A stretch of DNA of 64,000 bases. It comes from Actinomycetes bacterium. GTDB taxonomy: Bacteria > Actinomycetota > Actinomycetes > Actinomycetales > Microbacteriaceae. A model generated the notes under the pieces. The model had not been told where the DNA came from, made no database searches, and saw only the letters and a program-made list of their open reading frames with translations. The translations under genes and the position numbers were made by a program. This document shows positions 25,269-34,957 of this stretch, piece after piece; the stretch's first letter is position 1, and every line of letters starts with the position of its first letter. The DNA lies in NCBI GenBank assembly GCA_023436775.1, contig JAEZHW010000007.1, positions 19,438 through 83,437 of the forward strand, written 5' to 3'.

Positions 25269-27088
25269 GGATGGAGTGGTGTCAGTTTCGGGAAGTGAGA
25301 CCGCAGGGCAGCCAATGCATCAGCGCACTGCGGTGGAACCCCCCGAGTGTTCCACACCATTGCCTGCTGGGCGATTGCCAACACGCCGCTCGGAGTGAAC
25401 GCAAGGACGGCTTCACCCCACACTTCCAATTCCTTGATCTCGGTCAGGTGCGCTGGATCGGCCAGGACAACCGTCCCGCTGCGCAGCAGTGCGTCGAACC
25501 AACCCGGCAGTTGCGGCCCGAGACCGAAGAGCACGTCCAGCGAAGGCACCGGTAGCACGCCAATCTGACCCGGACGCGCAGCCGCCAGCGCGAGTAGCCG
25601 CCGCTGTTCCGCTGCAGTCGCGTCATACACGTTCGCGACGACCACGGTCTCGAGGTCTGGGAGCGGCAGACCGCGCAGGGCTTCCGCGGCGAAGTACGGA
25701 TCGCCGGTGATGCGCTCGTCGGCTGTGCGCAGCGACAGGGCGGGCCGCGGACCCCGACCGAGTCGGCGATGCCAGCGCAGCGCGGAATCCAGCGAGACAC
25801 GGCGGCTTACCGTGGTCCAGGACGAGCCCACTTCGCCGTTGCTCAGCGAACCGGCGCGCGTGCGCCCGAAGAGCAGCGGGGGGCCATCCAGCAGCGGCAC
25901 GGAGTGTCCAGTGACCGCTTCGATGCGGCGCCGGAACTCCTGGTCGGCGTTCTTGCGGAGTGCATCGAAGAAGCCGACTCGGTCGAGGACTGGCTCGCGT
26001 CGCAGCATGATGCCAATCTCGGCAGGGCGGGCCGCAGGCACTCGCCCGGTGTGGCTGAAGGTCAGCTCCTCGGTGGCGCGCACCCAGGGCACGAAGTTGG
26101 CCAGCGCTTGCGGATGCTGCTGCAGGTGCCGGACCTGGCAGGCGATGCGGTCGGGGTGGCTCCAGTCGTCATCGTCCTGGAAGGCGACGAACTCGCCGCG
26201 GGCCTCGGCCAGGCCACGGTTACGCGCCCCATAGGTGCCGGTATTCTGCGCCTGCCGGATGAGGCGTACGCGGGAATCGGCACTGATGGTCGCCTCGATG
26301 GTGGCTGGGATGGTGGCGGAGCCGTCATCGACGACCAGCACTTCAAGCTGGCGCCACGAACTGGCCAGGACCGAGCGCAGGCTCGTGAGCAGACTGTCGC
26401 TGGGCTGGTAGGTGGACATCACGACCGTGACGAGCGGGCCGTCCTGAATCGGAGTTCCCGGCTCGGCGGTGAGGCGATCGAAGAGGGTGGCCGGGCCCGC
26501 CGCAAGCTGCGGGGCCGCGATGCCGTGCTGCTCGAACAGCGGGGCGAGGATGCTGGTCCAGGCGGCGGTGGCCTTGGGTGTGCGTGCCCGCGCCAAGTCG
26601 GCTCGGAGCAGCAGGGTGGTGGCCGAGGACTTGTCCAGGTACGGCAGGTGCTGTTCGGCGATCTCGAGGGCACCAGCTTCGATTGCGGCGCTGACGGCGA
26701 GTTCCCGATCTGCCAGCGGCGCATCAGGCAACTGCAGCAGTGTCGCGTGGAGTACGCCGAGACCATCGGTCAGGTCGCGGTCCAGGATGCGCTGCGCGAG
26801 GACCAGTCGGGCGCGCAGCAGGTCGATCCGCACCCGCACGGCGTCACTCGGGGCCTGCTCGATCAACTTGGCGAGAATCAGGCGGGTGCTGTCCGAGCGG
26901 AACCGGATGCCGAAGTCGGTCACGGCCCGGGCGGTGCGGAGCGCCTCCACCTCGACAGCATTCAACCCAGCGGTCGGGACGGCCGGGTTGGCGGCGACGC
27001 CGTAGCGGCGACGCTGCTGCTTGGCGGCCCGTGGCTGCTGCCATCGGCGCAGGGCTGCGACCTCGCTCAGTCGATCCCGCAGGGACAT
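25265..27088 (-). CDS. Family 2 glycosyltransferase with flanking domains
   Basis: A 607-aa protein. Residues 1-210 form a helical, TPR-like leader (repeated ALL/ARA/LLRADLARA patterns). The GT-A catalytic domain spans about 215-420: VTVVMSTYQPSDSLLTSLRSVL, SWRQLEVLVVDDGS, then the metal site VAFQDDDDWSHPDRI. A C-terminal ~150-residue part (LETVVVANVYDATAAEQRRLLAL) looks like half of a second Rossmann fold and is shared in style with the neighbouring GT genes. ATG preceded by GGAGGAGAG. The substrate is unknown; the operon context points to the exported surface polymer. Confidence 0.85.
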   Translation of the reverse strand: MSLRDRLSEVAALRRWQQPRAAKQQRRRYGVAANPAVPTAGLNAVEVEALRTARAVTDFGIRFRSDSTRLILAKLIEQAPSDAVRVRIDLLRARLVLAQRILDRDLTDGLGVLHATLLQLPDAPLADRELAVSAAIEAGALEIAEQHLPYLDKSSATTLLLRADLARARTPKATAAWTSILAPLFEQHGIAAPQLAAGPATLFDRLTAEPGTPIQDGPLVTVVMSTYQPSDSLLTSLRSVLASSWRQLEVLVVDDGSATIPATIEATISADSRVRLIRQAQNTGTYGARNRGLAEARGEFVAFQDDDDWSHPDRIACQVRHLQQHPQALANFVPWVRATEELTFSHTGRVPAARPAEIGIMLRREPVLDRVGFFDALRKNADQEFRRRIEAVTGHSVPLLDGPPLLFGRTRAGSLSNGEVGSSWTTVSRRVSLDSALRWHRRLGRGPRPALSLRTADERITGDPYFAAEALRGLPLPDLETVVVANVYDATAAEQRRLLALAAARPGQIGVLPVPSLDVLFGLGPQLPGWFDALLRSGTVVLADPAHLTEIKELEVWGEAVLAFTPSGVLAIAQQAMVWNTRGVPPQCADALAALRSHFPKLTPLHP

Positions 27089-27114
27089 GGACTCTCCTCC
27101 AGATAGTGATACGG

Positions 27115-29196
27115 CTAGGGAGTGAGCCCAGCCTGCTGCAGCGCCTCCCAGAGTACCGGTGCCAGTGACAGGCTGTAGGTCGCAGTGAAGTGGTGCTGGT
27201 CGCGCCAGATGACCACCCCGCCTGCCGTGACGTGACAGGTATCGGCGTCACAGAAGTAGTCGTTCATGTCCAACACAGTGCCGAGGTCGGGGTGGTCCCG
27301 CAGCGTGTCCTCCAGCACGTCGGCGGCCGAAATGGCCATTGCTCGTGGCACGGCGCACTCGCTGGGATCGCTCCAGTGCTTCTCGACGCAGGTCGGCGTG
27401 TTCTCGTGCATTTCTGGAGTGTCCCGGAACGTCACGAGTCGGCTGCCCTGTTCGACCAGCGGGCGCCAGAGCTTCCGGAATCCGGCGCGCATCGCGGAGC
27501 CCTTCTTCGAATCCGCGACGTAGGGTGCGCTGTCGCTGTCGCTGTAGTGGCCGATGAAGATGAGGTCGTAGGGGTCTGTGGATGCCAAGTCCGCGGCCAC
27601 CTGGTCATGCCACCAGGAGCAGGACTCGGCGCCATCGTGAATGCGGGGAAAGTCGCCGAAGGAGCACGAACTCTTGAAGTGCACGTCGAGCTGCCAGCCT
27701 TCGCGTTGCGCGATCCAGTGCAGCGCAGGGAACCAGTTGGCTGCGTGCGAGTCGCCGAGCAGCAGTATCCGCGGGCCGCCCTCGGTGCCGAAGGCGCAGC
27801 GGTGCACGCGGAACTCTCGTGGCTTGATCTGACACTTCGTGTCGTAGAGGATCGCGCGGTCGGTCGCGATCTGGCCTGCCGACGGCACCAGCGGGCCGGT
27901 GGCTGGCAAGCAGTTGCGATCTCGATCCAGCGCCAGCGCGCCGAAGCAGGACTGCGGTGTGGACACCGTCTCCGACACGATCCGCTCTTGCTCACGCAGT
28001 CGCTGCTGTTCGAGCAGTACGGTGCCGTAGCCGACCACCGGCAAGACGAGGGCCAGCACGGTCACCGTTGCCGTCACCGCATAGGTGCGCCGCGGCCGGG
28101 CCTCGGTGAGCCACCGCCAGCTTCGACCCGGCTGTTCGACGAAGCGATAGCTCAGCCACCCGAAGAGCACGGTGACGCCAAGGATCGCGACCAGCGCGAG
28201 CGTTGATGGGTTCTTTCCGACCACGTGCGGATAGAAGACAATCAGCGGCCAGTGCCACAGATACACCGAGTACGAGATGTCGCCGAGCCACTGCACCGGC
28301 CGCCACCGCACCAGCGGGGTGGGGGCGAGGCGCGTGCTCGGGGTGCCGGCCCAGATCACCAGGACCGTGGCTGCTACCGGAATTGCAGCCCAGAAGCTCG
28401 GAAATGGTGTGGCTGCATTGAAGGCGAAGGCGGTCAGCGCCAGCATCGCGAAGCCGAGCCATGAGACGAGCGCGCGGGTCCGGGCCAGGCGTGCCGCTGC
28501 CGGGGCGAAGGTCGCCAGCAGCGCGCCAGCGCCAAACTCCCACGCTCGGGTATAGGTGGCGAAGTAGGCCAGCGCAGGCTCCTGCGCCGTCACCACAATG
28601 GACGCGAGCAGGCTGCCGAGGATGACAGCGACCACGATCGCACGGAACACGGTGACGGTGCGGCCGCGCCACCACCGGGACGCCACTGCGATCGCAAGCA
28701 CCGCCAGCAGCGGCCAGACCAGGTAGAACTGCTCCTCAACCGAGAGCGACCAATAGTGCTGGACCGGCGACGGGGCATTGTGCGCGGCGAGGTAGTCCAC
28801 TGCGTTGGCTGCGAGCACCCAGTTCACGACGTAGACCGTGGCGCCGAGCAGTTCCTGGAATACGCCCTCCCACTGGTATTGCGGCAGGAAGGCGAGGCTG
28901 AGTGCGGCGGACACCGTAAGGACCAGCAGCGCGGCTGGCAGCAGGCGACGCATGCGACGGGCCCAGAACAGCGCTAGGCGAACACGACCCTCGCGCTGCG
29001 CCTCGCGCAGCAGGTGGCCGGTGATCAGGAAGCCGGAGATGACGAAGAAGACATCGACACCGACATAGCCGCCCGGCAGGCGCTCCGGCCACAGGTGGTA
29101 GAGCACCACCATGAGGACTGCCGCGGCGCGCGCAGCCTGAATCTCCGGACGCACAGTGCTGCGCTGATTGGGCAGCGACGGCAGCGACACCGGCAC
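27115..29196 (-). CDS. Acyltransferase 3 / SGNH-domain membrane O-acyltransferase
   Basis: A 693-aa integral membrane enzyme of the OafA/YrhL type that adds acyl (often acetyl) groups to surface sugars. The N-terminal ~360 residues have ten or so helices with the family motifs PEIQAARAAAVLMVVLYH (catalytic His), GVDVFFVISGFLITGHLL, FWARRMRRLLPAA and HYWSLSVEEQFYLVWPLL. After an eleventh helix (about 375-395), an extracytoplasmic SGNH domain follows, with the nucleophile in LLLGDSHAANWFPAL and the terminal Asp-x-x-His in WRDQHHFTATYS. It is paralogous to the protein at 35719-37887. Confidence 0.93.
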   Translation of the reverse strand: MPVSLPSLPNQRSTVRPEIQAARAAAVLMVVLYHLWPERLPGGYVGVDVFFVISGFLITGHLLREAQREGRVRLALFWARRMRRLLPAALLVLTVSAALSLAFLPQYQWEGVFQELLGATVYVVNWVLAANAVDYLAAHNAPSPVQHYWSLSVEEQFYLVWPLLAVLAIAVASRWWRGRTVTVFRAIVVAVILGSLLASIVVTAQEPALAYFATYTRAWEFGAGALLATFAPAAARLARTRALVSWLGFAMLALTAFAFNAATPFPSFWAAIPVAATVLVIWAGTPSTRLAPTPLVRWRPVQWLGDISYSVYLWHWPLIVFYPHVVGKNPSTLALVAILGVTVLFGWLSYRFVEQPGRSWRWLTEARPRRTYAVTATVTVLALVLPVVGYGTVLLEQQRLREQERIVSETVSTPQSCFGALALDRDRNCLPATGPLVPSAGQIATDRAILYDTKCQIKPREFRVHRCAFGTEGGPRILLLGDSHAANWFPALHWIAQREGWQLDVHFKSSCSFGDFPRIHDGAESCSWWHDQVAADLASTDPYDLIFIGHYSDSDSAPYVADSKKGSAMRAGFRKLWRPLVEQGSRLVTFRDTPEMHENTPTCVEKHWSDPSECAVPRAMAISAADVLEDTLRDHPDLGTVLDMNDYFCDADTCHVTAGGVVIWRDQHHFTATYSLSLAPVLWEALQQAGLTP

Positions 29197-29197
29197 C

Positions 29198-31186
29198 CTA
29201 CTCGCCGGGGGCTGGCGCGGCGGTCACGTCACTGACGACGTGCACGCGCGCCGCCTCGATGCCGAACTGACGGTGCAGGTTGGCTGCCACCGTGCTGCGA
29301 TCCCACCTCGTCTGCTCGGTGCCCGGAGCCGCAACGATGACCGCCTCGTGGAAGGAGTACTGCAGCGGGTCGTCGGTGAGGAACTGGACTGCCTCGGGGA
29401 CCAGCGACCACAGACGCGCTGCCTGGCCGCGCTCGGTCAAGGGCACGAGCGCAATATCGCTGTTGAGGATCGGCTCGTGCAGTTGCTCGGGCAGCTTCCC
29501 GCGAATGTGCGGGTAACTGGGGGTGACCACCAGCGAGACACCCACGCGCCGACCCTGCGCGCGCAGCGAGGCAATCAAGGCCAGCTCGGCGCGCAGGTCG
29601 GCCTGCTCGCCCTCCGGGACGCCGGGGATGAGGATGACGTCGTCCACATCGAGCACCCGATTCGGCTGCCCCAGGAAGCGCCCCGGGATGGGGCACTGCC
29701 GATCCTCCGGGTTCGGACCGACGAAGGGGCTCCGCGTGCCGGCGGCGATCGAGGAATGGTAGGCGTGTGCCGAGGCCCAGTACAGGCGGCGCGCCTCGTG
29801 GGCCCACTCATCACCAAACTCGGAGCCGCTCAGCGATGCGGGGTCGAAGCGACCGAGCATCAGGCCGGGGTAGTTGCGCAGGGTTGGCACCGCGATGCCA
29901 AAGGCCGCACCGACACGGAGGCGGAATTCGGTGTCGCCACCCTTGCGCACCGGGTCGAAGCCGCCTACCACCGGCAGCACCTGGGCCGGGCGGAACATGA
30001 TCGAGACCTCCGAAATCCCGAGCAGCCGCAGACGTCGGCCATAGCTGAGGAAGCCGTTGGGCAGCATGCGGCGGTACTGCGAGGTGTTCGCCGGGTACTG
30101 CGGATTCTTGATCAGGTGCTGCACCTGGATCTCGATGCGCTGCGGGTGCATCCAGTCGTCGTCATCGTGGAAGGTGACGAACTCGCCGTTGATGTGGCGC
30201 ATCGCCTCGTTGCGGGCACGGTAGGCGCCGCCGTTCTCGGTGAGGCGCAGCACGCGAATGCGCGGATCCATCGCGGCGACCTCGTCCAGCACCGGCGCGA
30301 ACTCGTCGCCGGAGGCGTCGTCGACGATCAGCAATTCCCAGTTCTGCCAGGACTGCGCCAGCACCGAGCGTACGCTCGTGGCCAGTTGCCAGTCGGGGCG
30401 GTGGGTGCAGGTCACGATGCTCACCAGCGGGCCGTCGGTGATGCGACTCGGCGCCGTTGCGGTGAGGCGGTCAAAGACGCTCTCGCCAGCTGGCAACAGC
30501 TCGATCGGAGCGATCCCGGCCTTGCGGTACTCCGCGTTCAAGGTATCCAACCAACGCTGCTCGTCGTGGTTTGCCGCGTTCTCCTGCCACGGGTTCAGCA
30601 GATCCACCGACAACTGGTTGCGCAGTTGCGGGCTGAAGGCCAGCTTGTCCATGGCGATGCGGACGTCTGCTGCCAGGCCTCGTTCCAGGTAGGTGGCCAC
30701 GGCGAAGGGCAGGGTCTGGTGCTCGGTCTGACCGAAGCCGTCGCGGGTGGCGAACTGCAGCATGCGCCACGACAGTTCCGCGTCGTCAGGGTCCACCGGG
30801 TGGCTGCTGATTAGACGCGCCAGGTGCAGTAGTTCGTTGCGTTCAACATCCTTCGGCTGCAGCGAGGCGATGCCGGCATCGGTGCGGAACCGTTCGGCCA
30901 GCTCGGCATAGTTCCACTTGCCGTAGGACACCCGAATCGCCAGCGGCTCGCGGACGGCGCTGCTGTGGTTCCGCAGCCCGAACTGACTGAGCGCCACGGC
31001 GGACCAGCGCTCGGCCCAGTAGCGTGCGCTCCGTTCGGCCGGAGTTGCATTCGCCGACAGCGGTGCCCAGCGCCAGGCGGGGTTCTCGATCCGCTGCTTG
31101 AACCAAGCCTTTAGTGCGGGCGGGAAGGGGCTAAACAGCCACGCGGTACTCCGATACCGGCGCAGCAGGCGCAGGGTGTTCTTCAT
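29198..31186 (-). CDS. Family 2 glycosyltransferase with C-terminal half-GT-B extension
   Basis: A 662-aa protein. A helical leader (1-255) precedes the GT-A domain: LVSIVTCTHRPDWQLATSV, SWQNWELLIVDDASGDE, metal motif VTFHDDDDWMHPQRI. The C-terminal ~160 residues (DDVILIPGVPEGEQADLRAE, then IASLRAQGRRVGVSLVV) resemble the acceptor-binding N-terminal half of the GT-B enzyme encoded at the end of the same operon, but no donor half follows. It begins six bases after the nucleotide-sugar dehydrogenase stop and ends two bases before the acyltransferase start. Substrate unknown. Confidence 0.85.
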   Translation of the reverse strand: MKNTLRLLRRYRSTAWLFSPFPPALKAWFKQRIENPAWRWAPLSANATPAERSARYWAERWSAVALSQFGLRNHSSAVREPLAIRVSYGKWNYAELAERFRTDAGIASLQPKDVERNELLHLARLISSHPVDPDDAELSWRMLQFATRDGFGQTEHQTLPFAVATYLERGLAADVRIAMDKLAFSPQLRNQLSVDLLNPWQENAANHDEQRWLDTLNAEYRKAGIAPIELLPAGESVFDRLTATAPSRITDGPLVSIVTCTHRPDWQLATSVRSVLAQSWQNWELLIVDDASGDEFAPVLDEVAAMDPRIRVLRLTENGGAYRARNEAMRHINGEFVTFHDDDDWMHPQRIEIQVQHLIKNPQYPANTSQYRRMLPNGFLSYGRRLRLLGISEVSIMFRPAQVLPVVGGFDPVRKGGDTEFRLRVGAAFGIAVPTLRNYPGLMLGRFDPASLSGSEFGDEWAHEARRLYWASAHAYHSSIAAGTRSPFVGPNPEDRQCPIPGRFLGQPNRVLDVDDVILIPGVPEGEQADLRAELALIASLRAQGRRVGVSLVVTPSYPHIRGKLPEQLHEPILNSDIALVPLTERGQAARLWSLVPEAVQFLTDDPLQYSFHEAVIVAAPGTEQTRWDRSTVAANLHRQFGIEAARVHVVSDVTAAPAPGE

Positions 31187-31192
31187 AGTTTG

Positions 31193-32452
31193 CTAGAGTC
31201 GCTTTGCCTTCGGCGAGGTGGCCTTTCCGCGAGTGTCGAAGAAGACGGCAGCCTGCTCGGCGAGGGCGTCCACGTCGTATTCGCGGTGCGACTGCAGCAG
31301 CACGACGATGTCGGCCGCGCGCACAGCGGCCTCGAGGTCGGTGATGGACTCGAAGGTCTGGTCGTCAACGCGCCAGGTGCTCACGCGTGGGTCGTGGAAC
31401 TGCACCGTCGCGCCCTTGGCCAACAGGTGCTGGGCGACCGGGCGGGCCGGCGATTCGCGCTCGTCGGCGATGTTGGCCTTGTAGGTGACGCCGAGCAGCA
31501 GCACGGTCGAGCCCTTCAGCGACTTGGCGTGGTCGTTGAGCAGGTCCTGGACCCGATCGACGACGTAGCGCGGCATGGTGTTGTTGATCTCTTGGGCGAG
31601 CTCAACGAAGCGGAAGGGGTAGCCAAGCTGGCGCTGCACCTCGTACGAGAGGTAGTTCGGGTCGATCGGGATGCAGTGACCGCCGACGCCCGGGCCCGGA
31701 TAGAAGGCCTGGAAACCGAAGGGCTTGGTGGAGGCGGCCGCGATGACATCCCACAGGTCGATGCCCATTTCGTGCGAGAAGCGGGCCATCTCGTTGACCA
31801 GCGCGATGTTCACGTGGCGGTAGGTGTTCTCGAGCAGCTTCGCGGTCTCGGCCTCGCGGGCGCCCTTGACCGGGACGACGGTGTCGACGAACTGCGAGTA
31901 GAAGGCGACCGCAGCCTCGGTGGATGCCGGGGTCACGCCGCCGACGACCTTCGGGGTGTTCTTCAGACCGTAGCGCTCGTTCCCCGGGTCGATGCGCTCG
32001 GGGGAGAAGGCGAGGAAGAAGTCGCGGTCGATCTGGCGGCCACCCTCTTCCAGGCGCGGTTGCACCAGCGAGTCTGTGGTGCCCGGGTAGGTGGTCGATT
32101 CGAGGATGACCGTGGTGTTGGGGCTCAGGTGCTTCGCGATCGAGGCGGTGGCCCCAATGACCGGGCCCAGGTCCGGATCGCCAGCATCGCCCAGCGGGGT
32201 TGGTACACAAATGACGACCACGTCGGCCTCCGCGATGACACTGGCGTCACTCGTGGCGCGATAGCCCTGCTCGAGCATGGTCGCAATCTCGGCGTCGGAG
32301 AGGTCGTCCACGTGGGAGCGGCCCGCGTTCAGCCCGGAGACCACGCGCTCACTCAGGTCGAGGCCGATGGTGCGGATGCCCGCTGCGGCAGCAGCCTGTG
32401 CCAGCGGCAAGCCGACGTAGCCCTGACCGATGATGACGGCAGTCGTAGTCAT
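31193..32452 (-). CDS. Nucleotide-sugar dehydrogenase (WecC/WbpA-like)
   Basis: Oxidises a UDP-sugar, probably UDP-N-acetylglucosamine or UDP-N-acetylmannosamine, at C6 to a uronic acid donor. The 419-aa protein has the NAD fold AVIIGQGYVGLPLA, the STTYPGTT segment, and the catalytic cysteine in PGVGGHCIPIDPNYL. The GHCIPIDP form and the FSPERIDPGN motif place it with UDP-HexNAc dehydrogenases and away from the UDP-glucose enzyme at 15048. The polymer therefore probably contains an acidic amino sugar, making it teichuronic-acid-like. Which HexNAc is used cannot be settled here. Confidence 0.9.
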   Translation of the reverse strand: MTTTAVIIGQGYVGLPLAQAAAAAGIRTIGLDLSERVVSGLNAGRSHVDDLSDAEIATMLEQGYRATSDASVIAEADVVVICVPTPLGDAGDPDLGPVIGATASIAKHLSPNTTVILESTTYPGTTDSLVQPRLEEGGRQIDRDFFLAFSPERIDPGNERYGLKNTPKVVGGVTPASTEAAVAFYSQFVDTVVPVKGAREAETAKLLENTYRHVNIALVNEMARFSHEMGIDLWDVIAAASTKPFGFQAFYPGPGVGGHCIPIDPNYLSYEVQRQLGYPFRFVELAQEINNTMPRYVVDRVQDLLNDHAKSLKGSTVLLLGVTYKANIADERESPARPVAQHLLAKGATVQFHDPRVSTWRVDDQTFESITDLEAAVRAADIVVLLQSHREYDVDALAEQAAVFFDTRGKATSPKAKRL

Positions 32453-32551
32453 GGTTCCTAATCTTCCTCAGGGGATGGGAACAACCGTGATCAGTCGGCC
32501 CCAGCCACCAATTCTATGGGGGTCGACCGGTGCAGTGGAGGAAAGCGTCGT

Positions 32552-33475
32552 TTAGGACTCGTTCGTCGTCGCAGGTTCGTCGGAAAAGCCGGTGCGCAGC
32601 CAGAAGTCACGGTGCGCTCGGTTCTTGCGACTGGCCATGATCGAGGACGGCGTGCTGTTCCACGCCCCGCACACCAGTTCCCACAACTTGGCCACCTTGT
32701 TCGTGTGCGCGTGATAGCGGATGCGGTGGATTTGCAGTCGGATGGCGCGGCGACCGGCGAGGTTGAGATGGGCACGGTGCTTGTCCATATACCGCTGCAG
32801 CCCGGCCGCGCGCGCGAAGGTGCGACCGGTGAGCTGGCCAGACTCGTGCTTGCGCTGCTCGACGAGTTCCTCGGCAACCCGGGCGTAGCAGAAGCCAGCC
32901 AGCAGGAAGCGGAAGATGAAGTCGGTGTCGTTCTTCACCGGCAGGTTCGCATCGAAGCCCTCGATCGCATCGAATGCGGTGCGGCGCACCACAATGTTCG
33001 AGCCGGTCACGCCCGGGTTCTTGGCTGCCGCCTCGCGGACGTCGGCGACTTCCGCAATGTGCTCGCCCGGCGCGGTGCGCTCGTCGCCATGCAGGAACAT
33101 TCGGATCCAGGCCACTCCCGCATCCGCCTCGGCGTCGGTCAGGGCCGCCACGGTTCGCTCCAGAAAGGTGGGCAGCCAGCGGTCGTCATCGTCGAGGAAG
33201 GCGACCAACGGCGCGGTACTGGCGTGGGCTCCGGCATTCCGCGAGGCGGAGGCGCCGGGAACGCCGTCCCGTTCCAAGAACGTGACCTGCACCGTCGATC
33301 CGGCGGCGAGTTCCTCGACAATGGCACGCGATTCCGCATCGGGCACATCGCTGACAACGACGAGTTCGGCCGGGGCCAGCGTCTGCCCCAGCACCGAGGC
33401 GACCGATTCGCGCAGGAACTGCGGGCGCTGATGGGTCGGAATCACCACACTGACTGCGGGAAGCGGCGTAGACAC
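32552..33475 (-). CDS. Family 2 glycosyltransferase
   Basis: A 307-aa single-domain GT-A enzyme: VSVVIPTHQRPQFLRESV, ELVVVSD, then ASRNAGA and the metal motif VAFLDDDDRWLPTFLE, followed by KNDTDFIFRFLLAGF, which supplies the catalytic acid region. A basic C-terminal tail suits membrane association. GTG or ATG start around 33475, 47 bases after the polymerase-like gene. A 99-base gap without features separates it from the dehydrogenase downstream. Sugar specificity is unknown. Confidence 0.88.
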   Translation of the reverse strand: MSTPLPAVSVVIPTHQRPQFLRESVASVLGQTLAPAELVVVSDVPDAESRAIVEELAAGSTVQVTFLERDGVPGASASRNAGAHASTAPLVAFLDDDDRWLPTFLERTVAALTDAEADAGVAWIRMFLHGDERTAPGEHIAEVADVREAAAKNPGVTGSNIVVRRTAFDAIEGFDANLPVKNDTDFIFRFLLAGFCYARVAEELVEQRKHESGQLTGRTFARAAGLQRYMDKHRAHLNLAGRRAIRLQIHRIRYHAHTNKVAKLWELVCGAWNSTPSSIMASRKNRAHRDFWLRTGFSDEPATTNES

Positions 33476-33522
33476 CGAGCACTCACTCCTTCTTCATGCG
33501 TCCGTTGCCGGACCCATCGAGC

Positions 33523-34911
33523 CTAGTGGCTTGCGCCAGCGAGGTCTTGGTCGCGCTCCAGCGGACGTGCGGTGAGCCGGATGGCGAGGGTGCACAGCAG
33601 CAGCAGGCCCCACTCGTACAGCATGGCGCTTTCGGTCAGCGACTGCACCAGCAGCAGGGTGAGCAGTAGCAGCGGCATCAGTGAGACGGCGCGCCACGGC
33701 TGGCGAGCGTCGAGACCGGCGCGCACCGGCTCGGCGGCGGTGGCCCAGGCCCGCACCAGGGTGAAGCCGATCATGAGCGCGAAGAGGATGACGCCGATCC
33801 AGCCGAGCTGCATCCACAGATCGATCCAGGCGTTGTGCGCCTGCAACTGCACCACATTCCAACGCACCACCAGGTCGTTGAATGGTTCGGTCCACTGCGG
33901 CCAGAAGCCCAGCCAGCCGAGACCAGCCGCCGGTCGCTCTTGGCCAAGTTCGATGACGGTTTGCCAGATTTCGAAGCGGCCGGTGAGGTCGCTGCTCTTG
34001 CCCAGCAGGGCGAGCACCTGCTCGCGCGCGAAGACCACCGCGGCGATGACGGCGGCCACCAGGGCCCACACCGTCAGCCACAGTGCCCAGCGCTGACCGG
34101 GCAGACGGTAGCGACGGTGCAGCAGTGCGATCGCGGCGACGACAAGCACCGCGCCCAAGGCGATCAGCACCGCGCTGGAGCGGGAGAGGATGAGCATCAC
34201 GATCGCGATGCCGAGCCACACCTTGCCGCGGCTCTCCGAGACCGCATGATCGGCCAGTCGCAGACTGAGCGTGATGATGGCCAGCGCCGCCACGGTGCAC
34301 AGCAGAATGGAGTTGCCCAGGATGCCCTGAATCGGACCGCCTGCGAACAGCAGATTGCGCGACCACAGCTCCAGGCCGGTCGCTGCATCCCACTCGATGC
34401 CCGAGAACGGGCCGGTGATCGGGTGCTGAATGAACAGGCTTACCCAGAGTTCAAACACCAGCGACAGACCAAGGATCCAGCGCGTGGCGTGGTCGAGTGC
34501 GGTGAGGAACGACGACCAGGGGATGAGCGTTGCCAGCGGCACTGCCACAGCGATGGTGATCACCAGCAGTGCGGTGCCGAGCGCCGTCGCGGCTGGCACG
34601 AGGGCCCAAATGGTCGAGAGTGCCGCGATCAGGGTGAAGAGCATCAGTGGGCGGGAAATCCACGCCAGCCGCAGACGGTCACGCCAGCGGATCGCCCACA
34701 GGATGGCGGCAACCGCGGTCACCGCGGTGATGATCGCCCACCCCACGAGGCCGAAGATGATGCGCAGCGCCGGCCCCGCCAGTGAGACGAAGAGAATCAG
34801 GCCCGCCATTGCGGTCTGCCCCGAGCGCAGCCGTGCCGGATGCAGGCTCAGGGCGCGTTCGCGGCGGAACAAGCCTGGTCGCGAAGACGTCGGGGTCGGC
34901 TGCGTCGTCAT
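33523..34911 (-). CDS. O-antigen ligase/polymerase-like membrane protein (Wzy_C type)
   Basis: First gene of the seven-gene minus-strand operon, 462 aa with about ten to twelve membrane helices. The large loop typical of the WaaL/Wzy family contains GRFEIWQTVIELGQERPAAG and the conserved AHNAWIDLWMQLGWIG. Such proteins polymerise or transfer lipid-linked oligosaccharides on the outer face of the membrane. Its presence together with an ABC exporter is uncommon, since Wzy normally works with a Wzx flippase; transfer of a different glycan is possible. GGAGGA directly precedes the ATG. Confidence 0.85.
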   Translation of the reverse strand: MTTQPTPTSSRPGLFRRERALSLHPARLRSGQTAMAGLILFVSLAGPALRIIFGLVGWAIITAVTAVAAILWAIRWRDRLRLAWISRPLMLFTLIAALSTIWALVPAATALGTALLVITIAVAVPLATLIPWSSFLTALDHATRWILGLSLVFELWVSLFIQHPITGPFSGIEWDAATGLELWSRNLLFAGGPIQGILGNSILLCTVAALAIITLSLRLADHAVSESRGKVWLGIAIVMLILSRSSAVLIALGAVLVVAAIALLHRRYRLPGQRWALWLTVWALVAAVIAAVVFAREQVLALLGKSSDLTGRFEIWQTVIELGQERPAAGLGWLGFWPQWTEPFNDLVVRWNVVQLQAHNAWIDLWMQLGWIGVILFALMIGFTLVRAWATAAEPVRAGLDARQPWRAVSLMPLLLLTLLLVQSLTESAMLYEWGLLLLCTLAIRLTARPLERDQDLAGASH

Positions 34912-34917
34912 TCCTCC

Positions 34918-34923
34918 AGGCTA
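34918..34923 (-). promoter_or_regulatory. -10-like TAGCCT of the minus-strand glycan operon
   Basis: Minus-strand TAGCCT ends six bases before the ATG at 34911; those six bases read GGAGGA. Either the message is leaderless, or the GGAGGA is a true ribosome site and the promoter lies further upstream. Confidence 0.35.
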
Positions 34924-34957
34924 TCGCGCGTCGGCGGCCCCCGGGGCGCTGAACTCA

